Shown one piece after another: positions 34,233-45,337 of a DNA stretch of 64,000 nt. Under the pieces are notes generated by a model. It worked only from the letters and a program-made list of their open reading frames with translations. It searched no databases and was not told the DNA's origin. Made by a program: the position numbers and the translations under genes. This DNA is from Takakia lepidozioides (lineage: Eukaryota; Streptophyta; Takakiopsida; Takakiales; Takakiaceae): NCBI GenBank assembly GCA_030704615.1, contig CM060733.1, forward strand, positions 70,618,001-70,682,000. The letters run 5' to 3'. How positions within the stretch are numbered: the stretch's first letter is position 1; the number at the start of each line of letters is the position of its first letter.

Positions 34233-35143
34233 ATGCCATTATCGTCGCGTGGCCTATCCCACTTCTTTTCCGGTCGGAAGGAGTCACCTTCCCGCCGGGT
34301 CTTCTTGTGGTTCAGCTCCGCACGGCCTTGTCTTTCACCCCTAGGGACATCCGAGAAACATTCAGCCCTCTCAATTGCCTCGTTCAAAGTCTTGGGTGGC
34401 TTCTCCTCCAACTTCCGCCTGGCCCATGGGGCCAGTCCCGCCACAAAGTTGAAGACCATTTCTGGTTCTGCCATGTCCGCGACTTCGAGCAACAGCACAT
34501 TGAAAGCCTGGACGTACCCCCGAATGTCATCTGTTTGCTTCAAATTCCTCATCTTGTCCCGGGCAAGCCAGGACGCGTTGAGGGGCACAAACTGTCTCTT
34601 CATCAATTCCTTGAACCCACTCCAGTTCAAGGTTTCCGGGCTTGGGCCTCGGTCGTGAAGGCGTTTCTGCCACCATTGTTGAGCATAGCCCCTCAAATAG
34701 GTGGGAGCCACTTCCACCCGATCCTCGTCACTCAACTTGGCCGCCCGGAAGTACTGCTCTAGCTCCAGGAGCCAGGTGTTGAGTGCCTTCCGGTTTCGAA
34801 CGCCCTTGAAGGTGCCGGGTTCCTTAGGCTTCACCTTAAACTTTGCCTTAGTGGAAGTGGCATTAGCCGCCTTCAACACGTCTTTCAACGTCCCGCCAAA
34901 CTGCGCCAACAACCCTTCCCAAAAGGCTGCCGGCATGGGAGGCATCTCTTGGTTTGTCGGAGCTCTCAAGGATTCCTCGGGCTCCGACTCCTCGGATTCC
35001 TCCCGCTCCTGAGCGGCCTCGTTTTCGGAAACATTCATCGCTTCCTCAAACGGCCGCCTCGGTGACACGTCGCCCCCATCGGGCTCACCGGGATCATCAT
35101 CTTTTGGGCCGTTCCGCTTTCGCTTCGGCTTGCCCGACCCCAT
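34064..35143 (-). CDS. gag: Chromovirus gag
   Basis: The first ATG (35,143) gives [17 protein letters not shown], a basic then acidic N-terminus. The gag core follows ([59 protein letters not shown]), then a basic region. The frame ends at 34,064 in what is an out-of-frame reading of the zinc-knuckle region, showing that the knuckle is read in the pol frame. An upstream in-frame TTG lies within the primer site and is not a start. Confidence 0.93.
   Translation of the reverse strand: MGSGKPKRKRNGPKDDDPGEPDGGDVSPRRPFEEAMNVSENEAAQEREESEESEPEESLRAPTNQEMPPMPAAFWEGLLAQFGGTLKDVLKAANATSTKAKFKVKPKEPGTFKGVRNRKALNTWLLELEQYFRAAKLSDEDRVEVAPTYLRGYAQQWWQKRLHDRGPSPETLNWSGFKELMKRQFVPLNASWLARDKMRNLKQTDDIRGYVQAFNVLLLEVADMAEPEMVFNFVAGLAPWARRKLEEKPPKTLNEAIERAECFSDVPRGERQGRAELNHKKTRREGDSFRPEKKWDRPRDDNGMWKSKGGPSYVKAAPGARKEKRVERLMADRRRPLMECVSIAGSPGTWPRSARSPGN
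34171..34185 (-). promoter_or_regulatory. Candidate -1 frameshift site between gag and pol
   Basis: On the minus strand the run CTCGAAAAGAAAAGCGG lies in the gag-pol overlap. In the gag frame it reads CGA AAA GAA AAG. Slipping one base back at A-AAA enters the pol frame just before the zinc knuckle. It is not a textbook X XXY YYZ heptamer, so this is an inference. An ordinary one-base mutation is the alternative. Confidence 0.4.
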
Positions 35144-35184
35144 GATGAGGCCAATCCCAAGGACGATCGCGTACTGAACTCTAA

Positions 35185-35196
35185 GCTCTGATACCA
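35185..35196 (-). other. Primer-binding site (tRNA-iMet)
   Basis: The minus strand reads TGGTATCAGAGC two bases inside the 5' LTR, the standard initiator-methionine tRNA primer site of plant retroelements. Confidence 0.95.
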
Positions 35197-35198
35197 AA

Positions 35199-35944
35199 TG
35201 TCGCGCACCTCACTCCGGTAAGCTCCCCTTCAAGTCATAGTTACTCGCTTTGATGCGCGCGCCTGACTCCCAACCTGGCCGCCCGGGCCAACTTGGAGCT
35301 TCGGCTGCTCACCGGGACATAACGGTCCCCCCTTCGCTTCCTTCTAAACCCTCCACCTCTTTGGGACTAGGAGAATTCCCTTTGGTAGATGGCAGTCCGG
35401 AACAGCTCCCCACTCTTTGGTCGCTTTCCGGCTCGCTCGCTTACTCACTAGTTTTTGGTCACCAACGGGCTTGCACCGTTCTCGGGGTTACTACTCCCTA
35501 TATATACTTCTGTAGCTGTCCGCGGGGGTTCCACAACCAGCCATGCCATTTTATGGCGAACCACCACGAAAACCCTCGACTCCCGGTGGTGAGTCGCGGT
35601 GAGTCTTGGCCCGCTCACCACGGCCCCTATGGACCGTGATGAGTCCCAAGACTCCCCACGACTCCCACCACGAGGTCTCCGCCCCCATGGTGAGTCCTAT
35701 GCCACCCCCACTAAGTCCCACTAAGCTACCACCCCTTGTGGAGCCAACCCCACCGCTTGTGGAGCCACCCCCACCGCAACCCGGTGTGCGGGGCTCCACC
35801 TAGTGAGCGCCTCCGCTTCCCTGAGTGCCTTGGGCACTCAAGGGTGCCTCAGCCCCCCCATACCTATCGCTGCCGCTGCCCCCACCACAGGGGCAGCCCC
35901 TGATGTGTCCCGACCCCCTGCCCTCAAGGCAAAGGGCCGCGACA
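35199..35944 (-). repeat. 5' LTR of the chromovirus
   Basis: 746 bp; one extra C in a C-run relative to the other LTR and otherwise the same by eye. It serves as promoter for the minus-strand genomic transcript, with the TATATATA word near 35,500. Confidence 0.95.
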
Positions 35945-36110
35945 CCTCATGTCAATTGACACGTGTCGCTGTTGGGGGTTGTAGATTTACTTTATTGTTA
36001 TTATAATTACTAAAATACTTATTATAATTATTTGTTATTATAATTATTATTACTGACCAACATGGGACAGTGGCACATTATTAAATAACGAATTTTTGAA
36101 ATTATATTCT
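35945..36110 (+). mobile_element. Target duplication and continuation of CACTA-like copy 1
   Basis: CCTCA (35,945-35,949) closes the chromovirus insertion. The following TGTCAATTGACACGTGTCGCTG continues the interrupted copy (compare the copy at 40,489, near 40,860) for a short way before becoming A/T-rich and unrecognisable. Confidence 0.6.
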
Positions 36111-36800
36111 TAGATAAAATATTTATTCGCTCAGATACCAAAACACACCCTTGCGGGGAATGAGAGTTTGCCTTAGTGCTTGTGCTGAATTGCATCTGCT
36201 ACTGTTACCTGTTTATGGATACTTTTTTATTGTCACTTTGGCAGTATCATATCAAAGTCACTCCAAACTATCTACCATCTACCCATGCAGGTTTTTTGTA
36301 GCTATCCTTCCACAGGGAATCATAGGTAATCTGGAGCTTGAAATCCGGCTTTCTTGGATGATCTGGACCCACACTCTATCCCTGCTCCTTCAGCTATCCA
36401 TGCTTCTGCATAGATCATGCATATATCCTTGCATTGCTGTTAGCAGCTGACAATGACAGCCTACATTTGTTCCAGCAAACACCCAACTCAACTTACCACA
36501 CTAGTTCCTATTCTCAATTGCATCTGTTACTCTCTGTAATCCAACAGGCATTTACCTTTTTGCCTCGGTTGTCCCACCATTGACTGGGGTCAGAAAAGTA
36601 TTCATTCCACAGCTTCCCCTCATCTCCGTTAACTGTTTTTCGATACTTTCCTGTTGTCACATTGGCAATATCATGTCAAAGTCACTCCAAACTAGATTCA
36701 CTCAACCAGCTAACTTGCAGACATTGAAATTTAGGGCCGGTTCTGATAAGAGGGAAAAACAGGGTGAAATGTGTTGAAGAAGGTGCCTTTATTAGCAGCT
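36110..36800. other. No gene recognised
   Basis: Noncoding sequence. A short direct repetition (CATTTGCATCTG..TTACCTGTT, ACTTT..GTTGTCAC..TTGGCA) appears near 36,190-36,260 and 36,490-36,690. No domains seen. Confidence 0.4.
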
Positions 36801-37252
36801 CACTTGCAAAACTTTCCCGCCGAATACTGGAAGATGACAGAATTGTGCAGACTCTATTGGTTCAGTCGCGGCAAAAGGGTCAGCTTCATTCCGATGTTAA
36901 GGCATGTAAAACCGCGGAATACTCTATACAGGCCAGTATGCGACGTCCTTTTGCCGTGGTATACTAGATTTCTCGTTGCACGGTCACTCATTTCCATGAG
37001 CGGATCTAAAAAACCATGAGCGGAGTTGTTACTGACGACATATCTTCGCCGCATTACAGGATCCGTAACTTCCAAAAACGGCAAGGTCAAATAAAAAACT
37101 ATTATTTTAATACTTGTTTAATCTGCCGCATTTCCAAATTTGGAGGAATCCGCTCATGAAATCCGCGTGTCTTAGACTTCGGCTCACCACTCATGCGGCT
37201 CATGCGGCTCATGGCTCATGGCTCATGGTTTCTGCTCATGAAATAGTAAACC
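36801..37252 (+). mobile_element. Orphan right end of the large SWIM/ParB transposon family
   Basis: About 450 bp nearly identical to 61,962-62,438, the right end of the 14.7 kb transposon. It starts TTTCCCGCCGAATA and ends with repeated GGCTCATGGCTCATGG and GCTCATGAAATAGTAAACCTC. After CCTC the two copies diverge, which fixes the family's right terminus. No matching left end was found within the preceding few kb, so this is a truncated copy or a solo end. Confidence 0.85.
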
Positions 37253-37311
37253 TCCGGGAGGGGTGGGAAAATTTCAGAGAATGGTCTATCTGCTTTGTGT
37301 GCAAGTCCTCT

Positions 37312-37312
<1 letters not shown>

Positions 37313-37364
<52 letters not shown>
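37313..37364. repeat. (TC)n microsatellite
   Basis: About 25 uninterrupted TC units just downstream of the orphan transposon end. Confidence 0.97.
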
Positions 37365-37366
<2 letters not shown>

Positions 37367-38240
37367 GTTATGGTACCAAGCAGCACAGTGGGAAGATGCA
37401 TAGGCTCTCAGTTTTTTGGTTTCAAGCCCTTTATACCAGGCTAGAGTATTTGCCTACTGTCCCAGACCAAAAACAGGTTCTGGAACTATAATACAATGTC
37501 CTTGGCTTTATCCCCTGGTTACATGTTGCTTAGAAAAGTGGCAGCTATGCCCTGGTTTTGTTGTTACTAAAAATGCCGGAACTTTTTTCCAGATGTCAAG
37601 TAACCATGCATGATAAAAGTAGCAATCTAAATGTTTGCTTACCTGCTATGCACAGTTAAATTATTCTAAACAAAACATAACCAAGCATGTAACACCTGCT
37701 TAGGATGATTGTTTTTCAGAATGTAAAGCTGGCTTTTATAAAGGGGTGTTTTTCTAAATGAAGTTTGTGTTACCAAAACAGGCTGGAATTTTTCCCAGAG
37801 TGCAATGTAGACTCTGATGGTAATAGTAGCAATCTATGTACTTGCTTGCTGTCCAACATCTTGTTAAGGCATTTATACACTGGCCCTAGACATAAACCAG
37901 GTCTTGGGGCAAAAAACAAGGTATCTAGTCATACCCTATGTGTGTAAATTGCTTTGAAATGGTCTACAGCTCTGATATGGTCATTGTATTATAAAAAAAA
38001 AAACTGAAACCCCTTTTCCAGGCCTTCAATGTAATCAAGGGTGGCAAATTTGGCAAGATGAACAAGTTTTTCCTGCTATGAACAGTTGCTAATGTTCCAT
38101 ATGAAGCATACCCAAACATGTAGCACTTGTTTGGGTCCCTGGTTAGATGAATATTAAATTGGCTCATGATTTGAGGTGGATTTCTATATTTTCCCACCCC
38201 CCCAACCATAGATTCATGAACCTTGAAATATGTTGTAAGT
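37365..38240. other. No gene recognised
   Basis: Noncoding sequence with two loosely similar stretches (near 37,560-37,690 and 37,780-37,900) containing words like CATGTAACACCTG. No coding domain is seen. Confidence 0.4.
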
Positions 38241-38804
38241 CACCAGTCTACCTTGTCTGCTATCCCCGCAGACAGTGCCGATGCATCATCACCACTCTCA
38301 CAGAATTTAGCTACCAACCTAAATACTATAGCTGTCTGAATCCCCGGCATTGCAATTGTCATTGCAGAAAACAATGGAGCTTGACAAATTGTCGTAGCCA
38401 CCCCCAACAATTTACTGGCTGCACCTTGCTTTGCAGCTCCACCCACTGGCATTTCCCGAGCCACACCAACTCTCCCCAGTGGCACTCGTGTAGGCTCTAC
38501 TTCTGACACACTTTGGGCGAGCGGGTGCCATCGATGGCGTAGTTGGCACTGTCTCAGCCAATGTGAAAAATTGTGGAAGCCTTGTCTGCCGACTTGCTTC
38601 CTCCATTTGTGGATCAAAATCCACATCCGCTCTTCTTAGCTCAGGAGCACGCGTTGCTGCTTGAGTCGTTTGCACTGTGGAATGGAAATCACTTGGAGTG
38701 ATTTGCAGCAAGGTAGCTTGTACTGCTGGAATCGGAGGAGGTAAAGGGGGCTGGTACCCCATTGCCTTGAGGTCCTCACTCCATTGAGGGATGTGTTTGA
38801 TCAC
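38240..38804 (-). pseudogene. Pro/Thr-rich minus-strand coding remnant
   Basis: Two overlapping frames: 38,804 to about 38,500 (HIPQWSEDLKAMGYQPPLPPP, then FDPQMEEASRQTRLPQFF), and from about 38,530 to 38,240 (Gly/Ala-rich). They look like one reading broken by a frameshift. No domain recognised; possibly a gag-like or transposon accessory protein. Confidence 0.3.
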
Positions 38805-38989
38805 CTTCTGTCATGGCCATAAAAGTGTGTTAGTATGTTATAAACAAATCTAGAAAGAGAAGGGAGAGTGACTGATAATGTGTACAGACACCAGTCAGTA
38901 CACTAGTCTAAGGAACAGAGGGAAGATACTATGTCTTGTTGAGACATGGACAAGACCAAACAAGGTCTTTGTCAAATTAACGACAAATC

Positions 38990-40410
38990 AGCCTCATAAC
39001 AAGGCAGCTATGAACAATTCAGGTGATGACAGCCCTGTTCTATTGCTTGAAACTTTAGCCCTGGAGGATTGGGTAGCACTTGGAATTTGTGCAAACAGAA
39101 ACGGCAAGTACCTTGAAAGACTCAAGGAGTACAATGGCAAACTGGTTAAGATATTGGAACAGGATGCTAGTGAATTGTCTTACTGGGAGAAGAAAGGAGC
39201 TGTAATTGAAGAAGCACTTAGGCCCAGCAAACCCGGATGTTTGCCAGCCTGCTTCCACACAGAAATCTTCCAATGCCATGGAAAAAGATTTTATTGCATC
39301 CATGACTAACCATCCCATTCTAGGGCACATGATCTTGCCTGAAGGAGAAAAGGATGCAGTAAGGGATTTTTGTGAGCAAGTTGAGCTCTCTCAAGTGGAG
39401 CAAGAGAGGGTTGCGGGAACAACACCAAGTAACCTACAGTTCGTCCCTTGGATGCTAATATCACTCTGATGGCTCCCATATCAATTGATATGTGGGTCAA
39501 ATGGGCCAACCTCACACCTACTGAACACAGCAGGTGCAAAGGAAGGGTTCCAAAGTTTCATAAAAGGACCAATTGTGGTCTCATGGCCCTTAAGGACCTT
39601 CTATTACAAACTGTGTGATAAGGGGGACAACATGACTTTGAGGACAAAAAAATGACCTCCCTACTGGTTCAGCAAGATCTAAGAACCACAAAAGTCAGTT
39701 GTTCAATTGGCATAGGCCATACATCAGATGTAACCGTGGACCAGGTGGTGCGCCATCATCTTGCATCGGAAGTGTAGCATGGGTCAATCACATTGTTTGG
39801 TACATGCTAAACAACCTTACAGTGTTCTTCCTTGATGATGCATACCCGTCTATTCAGACCAAGTACTATAATTTCTTGGTGTGGATGATGAAAGCAGCTC
39901 GATCAGCTGTTCTGGCACAAGTAACCTTTCAGATGACTCAGGAGATTATCATGGAAGCTACCTGTGAGTTTGTTGCTGATCCCAATGCTAAGGTGCTTAA
40001 CAAAATGGGTGAAGCAAAGGGTGCTAGGTACATTGAGAGGCTACTCAAGCCTGGAACTTTTTCAGACAGTCTCCCTAGAATTCAGTGGTTACAAAAGACA
40101 ACGCATGGATGGACCAGCACCTATGCAACAAGGCAGGGCTGGTAACAATCGGGGTAGAGGTACCCTTGTGCGTGCAAGCAGAGGCCTCTACCAAAGAGGT
40201 AGGCGTTCTGGCCGAGGGCAGAGCTTCTCCCACAATTCTGACAATTCAAAGGCCTTGACCATAACTTCAGGCTCCAATTTAAGCACAACTGTCAATATCG
40301 CCAGCCAAGAGTCTTTTCGGACTAGGCAAAGCAATGGGGAGGTGTCCCCAATCCACAAGAGAGACTTCAATTCTTGGATGGACCTTGTTAACCGCTGGTT
40401 CGTGACTTAG
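38990..40410 (+). pseudogene. Broken unknown gene with RG-rich C-terminus
   Basis: Several plus-strand frames appear to be one protein: about 39,000-39,240 (LALEDWVALGICANRNGKYL), 39,206-39,440 (MTNHPILGHMILPEGEKDAV), about 39,750-40,090 (KYYNFLVWMMKAARSAVLAQ, then KVLNKMGEAKGARYIERLL) and 40,085-40,410 (RGRGTLVRASRGLYQRGRR). The basic RG repeats suggest RNA or DNA binding, as in capsid-like proteins of retroelements. I do not recognise the family. At least two frameshifts break it. Confidence 0.4.
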
Positions 40411-40470
40411 GCGAAATGGGCCTTCATCGGTACAATCCATTTCCCGAGGCACTTATCAGAGGTTGTCCGA
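40388..40470 (+). repeat. ~80 bp LTR-end-like block
   Basis: TGTTAACCGCTGGTT..TGACTTAG and a later CCATTTC..AGGCA..GAGGTTG match the LTR remnant at 27,126-27,205 with many mismatches. Both blocks are about 80 bp and both are followed by other transposon sequence. Confidence 0.4.
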
Positions 40471-40488
40471 TAGTATGTCTGTAGGATG

Positions 40489-41330
40489 CACTACAACAAA
40501 AAGCGGCTTTTACGTCTCTGTGTTATGACTGCAAATGCAGTCATGGAAGCCATTTACGACTTCCTGACTCTGAAGACGTAAAGACCTAGTCAGTTGTGAC
40601 ATGGCAGATATGACTCTCCAGGCTGGCTGTCACGTGGCGCCAGAGCAGCTGTGGGGGTAGTCATACACGCTGGCATTACTGAATGACTGAACGGACAGTG
40701 TAGTCCATGTCAACCGCGGTGTCAGACAGACACGTGGTGGCTACAGAACATGCCACGTGTTAGACTGCGACGCCAGCCCTCACTGCCAGCTATGACAGCG
40801 GACGAGGGAATTAAACGACAGCACGTGTCGCGTCATAGAAGAAACGCGTGGTGCAACATATCATTGCCACGTGTCACTGTGGGGGACGGGGCTTCGCAGT
40901 CACATGTATGTTTTCATGGGGGGAAATTTGGGGTCAACACGTGGCAGCATCTGGGGACACCATATGCCACATTCGTGTGTGCCCACGTGCTGGACTTTCG
41001 AGCTGTGGTGGATTCTTGCCAGTCATACCTACGACTGGCGCAGTACGGTATATTCCATGAACAGGGGATTCCATGAGGACGTTGTAGTCCCAGGTGGTGC
41101 CACGTGCACAATCCTCTAAACCTCACGTGCTGCTTCGTAGACATACATTTGACTGGACGTTCTGCATATGGAGTCATAGGACCAACTGCGCGGGGACCTT
41201 AGGGGGTCACGTGTCGGAATGTAATATGCTCATACACGTATCATATTGGGTTCGGTACTCATGGTTATGACTCTAGACGGACACGTGGATATGCCACAGA
41301 GGCAGCCAATAGGGTGCCACGTGCATGTGC
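40489..41330 (+). mobile_element. CACTA-like transposon left end, copy 2, with CACGTG cluster
   Basis: It starts CACTACAACAAAAAGCGG and then has the same hairpin layout as copy 1 at 28,585. Between about 40,630 and 41,320 the word CACGTG occurs about a dozen times, often as CCACGTGTC or ACACGTGGC in either orientation. Clustered subterminal motifs are the binding sites of the TnpA-type protein in En/Spm elements. The minus-strand gene that follows inward (41,707-62,747) contains an En/Spm-type domain, which supports a CACTA element. The right terminus is not in the window. Confidence 0.75.
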
Positions 41331-41706
41331 CATACAACATCACAATCATGTATACAGCAAGACTTTAGGCACAGAAGTGGCACAAAAGTGGCACAGACGT
41401 AATTCTGAAAGACCACAATAGCAGCAACATCACCATCCAGCATCACCATTATCAACCACATATGAACAGCAACAACATAACCAACCATAGTGTGTGCAAT
41501 GGGGACATACCACCTACCACCACATTGCTCATTAATGAGGCATAAGTTTGCAACAACATGCATGAGAAAATCCAACATGTGATTTCTATCAAAATTGGAC
41601 AGTCAATTCAGAGAAACTGTCACTACTATAAGTTACCGTAGTTGCCAAATCCGGATGAGGCACAGGTGGAAATCCCCAAGAAATCCACAATGCTAGCCGA
41701 CCTGCC
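41330..41706. other. CACTA-like interior, noncoding
   Basis: 3' noncoding sequence of the minus-strand gene, A/C-rich with CAACAACAT-type words. No gene seen. Confidence 0.4.
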
Positions 41707-42215
41707 TCATCTCTTTGTCTGCAAGGTCTTCACTAGTTTGTCACTCCACACAGTAATGTAACCTACAGTGTCTCCCAACTCAGTGTGATGAGGCTTCATG
41801 GATTTGTTGTGATATGGTAGAGGGGCATTGGGAATGCGGACATCATCAATGTGGATGGCCACATAGCCTTCTGGCACAACAGGGTACCCTTCACTCACCT
41901 CCATCCCTTGGAGACCAGCAATGCGGCCAGATCCGGCTGTTGATCGCGGAACAGTGTCTATGAGCTTGACATGGTCTCCCACCACGAACTGCCATCCCAG
42001 CCCAAACATGGCAGATTGCATGAGAATTGTGGAACATGGATTGTGGAACGTATTGTGTCTACAAGGTCTACAAGGAGCTAATAACAATTTGTCTATCCAG
42101 GTCGGGAAGGGGAGAATAGCAGATTCTGCGAATAAGGGATCAGTGGTGTCGGCTTCCTCAAAGGGTGAAGGTGTGCTACCCTTTGATTTGGGGGGCCTCG
42201 TTTGTGGCCAAGCAC
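41707..42215 (-). CDS. Last exon of the CACTA-associated gene
   Basis: It follows an acceptor (GGTTGGTTGTAG) and ends at a TGA at 41,707 after KTLQTKR. It reads ADTTDPLFAESAILPFPTW, then GWQFVVGDHVKLIDTVPR, GSGRIAGL, EGYVAIHIDDVRIP. The GDHVKL...GSGRIAGL part resembles a KOW/SH3-like loop, but this is weak. Splice phase with the previous exon is one base off by my reading. Confidence 0.55.
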
Positions 42216-42465
42216 CTACAACCAACCAACAAGCACCAAAAATGTATATTATCTACAGTGGGAACTCAAATTACACTAACACAATAAGATGCACCCAAAC
42301 TGTCAATGCCTACAGTTGACACTGCGACAGTAATTTGACAAACTCTATCACAACATGTTTTACTGCCACAACTTAAGCACAAATGAGGCTGGCAATGGCA
42401 CAAGGGAGTCATACAAAAATGCCTCTAATGTCTGGCACTGTGTACCACACTACAAAGTATGTTAC

Positions 42466-43656
42466 CTGGCGAGGCTGAATGGCTCGAGGGCTGATAGCTT
42501 GTTGCCCAAATGTGGGTTGCCCTTTGATATATTCTGGAATGCTCGGAGCCTTAGCTGCCCCCTCCAAGAAGGGCCATAAGCTGGTCAGAAGGAAATTATC
42601 ATTGTGCGCCTCTACAGAACGACTTCTCCAAGGCAGTGGGAAAATGGCGCTGTATGCTGGATTTTTTGACCCCTTGTGCGGTGTGTCGTCAACAAGAAGA
42701 GTGGTTTCAGGATTCCAGACACAGTTGTCCCGCCACACTGTAGATAGGTTCTTCAGAAACCGTGGTTTCATGGGCAGGCTCCCATCCATGTCAGTGGACT
42801 GCTCACAATATCCCCCATCCCACTTGAATGCAAGGTCACGGTGCCCATGGAAAAGCCAGTCCACTGTGGGTAGGAAGTTACGTGGTTGCATACAAAACCA
42901 TGCTGCCACTTCAAAGTGTTCGAAACACTTGTCCAAAAAAGCTTTGCAACCAGGCCTTACAACGACCATCTTGCTACCACATAATTTGTGCTCAAGGCCA
43001 TTTGGAACCACAAACGCATTACCGCTCCCGACATGGACGCACTCACACAGCAATCCATTAATATCTAGGATGAGCAAATGCTTGCCCTTCTCCACTATTG
43101 TGTGCATGACATTCTCCGACATTAATTGAAGGTTGGGAGTGGAAGTGACAACCGTGGGTTGCTGGGTAATATCTGCTCGCGGGGAAACAAGGTCAATGTC
43201 CAGGGTTGTCTCAGATGCCCCCACCGCGACAGCAGCAGGCCGGAGTTCTGCATGCGCCTCCACTACCGCACAGTGTGACAGAACTGCACGAGGACGCGTA
43301 AGTTCCTTGGTAGGGGTGTCGTCCCCTCCACCTGGGCCAACATGCTCCACCTGCACATCATCCTTGAATGCATCAACGGGAGTGACGTTACCTGGTGACA
43401 TGCCAGGCAAGTCAAACCTGTCCTCCAGACGTCTTGAGGCTGAAGGGCCAGCGATGCACGAGCTGTTTGCTATGGATGAGCCCACTAAGGCAGGTGAGGA
43501 AATGTTGATCCCAAATTTCTCAGCCATGGCCTTCTGGTACATCATCACATGCGATATTGTAGCCTTCAAATCCATCATATCTTTGTGTTGTGCACCCTGT
43601 GCTCTTTCCATATCCTCCACTTTGCGAGCAATTGCTGAATACCCAGAGGTCCCCTC
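42466..43656 (-). CDS. FCP1/NIF-like domain exon of the CACTA-associated gene
   Basis: This 1,191 nt exon is bounded by an acceptor (ACCTGGCAG) and a donor (CGCCAG/GTAACA), with phase 0 at both ends. It begins with a coiled-coil-like stretch (SAIARKVEDMERAQGAQHKD) and a Pro/Thr/Ser linker. Then comes an FCP1/NLI-interacting-factor-like HAD domain: LLILDINGLLCE (usual DxDx, here DIN, as in the plant DLNGLL subgroup), VVRPGCKAFLDKCFEHFEVA and NPETTLLVDDTPHKG. HAD phosphatases of this type act on phospho-Ser. With the second Asp replaced by Asn the activity is doubtful, and a binding role is possible. Confidence 0.7.
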
Positions 43657-44264
43657 CTGCCAGGTCCACGCAAGTCCATGAACAACATGAGAACATCATG
43701 CCGTTGGTAGGGAAAATGCCTAGAACAAAATAATCGACAAAAAATGGGAGAAAGAATGATCACGTGGATCTCACCATCCGCTCGCTGGTCAATGTTCTGC
43801 TTACTGAACCTTCCTGGATTTCATGCAACGATGGACTTCGGCCTCGCTCCTTTGCCTGCATTTGTCATGTACCAGCTCAGTATGCTAGCATGGTCAACCT
43901 GACGAGCGACATACCATTCTGTGACAACAGTGATTGAACAGAGGTTTGTCAGACATAGTGTTGGGATGCAACCAATATTGGTATCCCCGCGCCCACTAAC
44001 CTAGTCACTATGTCTGCAGTAATACAGAGAGCTGAGTGACAAATGCAGCTAATGCAGAAGAGTAATCACCAGCACAACACTACCCTATGTTAATGACCAC
44101 AAAAAGTCATGTTAACACTCACACTCACTCTCACTATTGCAGTTTCAAATACTGCCCTGACATCATCATTGCACGACAACTCTGATCAGACCCTTCTCTA
44201 TCCACACTTACAGATTGGTATGTAAAATGAGGACCCCACCCACTTCACAACTTTGCCAGGTTCG

Positions 44265-45260
44265 GGTAATCCGGGTTTTCTAGTAATCCAATAATCCGGG
44301 TTTTCCAGATATCCTCTAGAAAACCCTTCACACAAGCATCAATCTGCTGTGTGTGATTTGCCCAAAAACTAGGCCTCAGGAAGGCCTGGGCTTTTGGCTC
44401 AGCCTCTCAACTTTCAAAGTTGGTGAACACGGGTACAGGCACAATTCCCTTGATTGAATTGAAGACAACGTCTCTTTGGTGAGAGAACCCCGGACAGTGT
44501 ATCAGAAAATGAATACTGTCTTCAGATTGCCCACACAACGGACAATTGCACTCTCCCTTTCCTCTCTGCTTCTGTTTGCTGTTCAAAGGTAGGCTTGCTT
44601 CCTGCCCTGAGTTTAAATTTCAGTCTAGTGCCGTAGACCCTTGAGGTCATCCAAGATGTCCACCCCCATGTCACTGACTAGAAAGAAGTTCAGGGAAGTT
44701 CTCTGCCTAACTTCTTTCATCAGACAATCTCATGGCAACAAACATGGCTTCAGACACTACAGCCTCTAAGGCAGATTTATCCAGCAGGGTCAAGACTTGC
44801 GGATCCAGGTCCAGGTCCTTGAGAATCTTTTCTACTCTCTTCTGCCAGGACTTAGCCTGTTTGACAGGGCGGTCCTGTTTCCAAGATATAGAGTCGATCA
44901 ACTTAGGATATCTGGTGTTGGGCATATGTTGCAGCTGACCCCACCATTGACCTTGAATTCATCTCGTCGGGAGCTTAAGGATGGAATGCCAAACTCACCC
45001 CGAACAACCACATTGGCTGTTTTGGAGCATGCTGACATACACTCCTTAAGCACCCCCACTTGAATGGATTCTAGAGACTTAGCCTGGTTGGAGCTATCAA
45101 CCCATATAGCAGATCTGTACTCCAAGGCAGGTCCCCCCTTAAAGAAAAGCCTACAAGCACCTTGCGACAAGGTGAATGAACACTTTAGTTCACTCCACAG
45201 GCAACACCCCTTCAAGAAAAACCTGATTGCCGGGGACATAATTTGGAGAATTCAATGACA
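44265..45260 (-). mobile_element. LINE 3' fragment, copy A
   Basis: Minus-strand reading gives the post-RT region of a non-LTR retrotransposon: ALEYRSAIWVDSSNQAKSLE, VVRGEFGIPSLSSRRDEF, then SWQKRVEKILKDLDLDPQ, and a terminal CNCPLCGQSEDSIHFLIHC. This is the CCHC-type end (C-x2-C...H...C) seen downstream of the RT of plant and algal LINEs. It has stops and frameshifts and lies in an intron of the CACTA-associated gene. Confidence 0.75.
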
Positions 45261-45337
45261 AAGCCTGGTGGCACTTCGTACTTCCCTCCTAACATGGTGT
45301 AAAATGGGGGAAATGGACACCCCATTATACATTGTAC

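Larger units (their letters stand above)
28932..35944 (-). mobile_element. Complete young Ty3/gypsy chromovirus
   Basis: Two LTRs of 745 and 746 bp, both beginning TGTCGCG and ending CGCGACA, flank a 5.5 kb interior on the minus strand. It has the tRNA-iMet primer site TGGTATCAGAGC at 35,196-35,185, gag, and pol with protease, RT, RNase H, integrase and a C-terminal chromodomain, all free of premature stops. The LTRs differ, as far as I could read, by one C in a run of five versus six. With the intact 5 bp target duplication this means a very recent insertion. The target was an older CACTA-like end. It is probably capable of moving if the gag-pol frame change is programmed. Confidence 0.95.

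Noticed and set aside
37313-37364. (TC)n run as a regulatory GAGA-type element
   Set aside because: A plain microsatellite with no gene start nearby. Reported only as a simple repeat.
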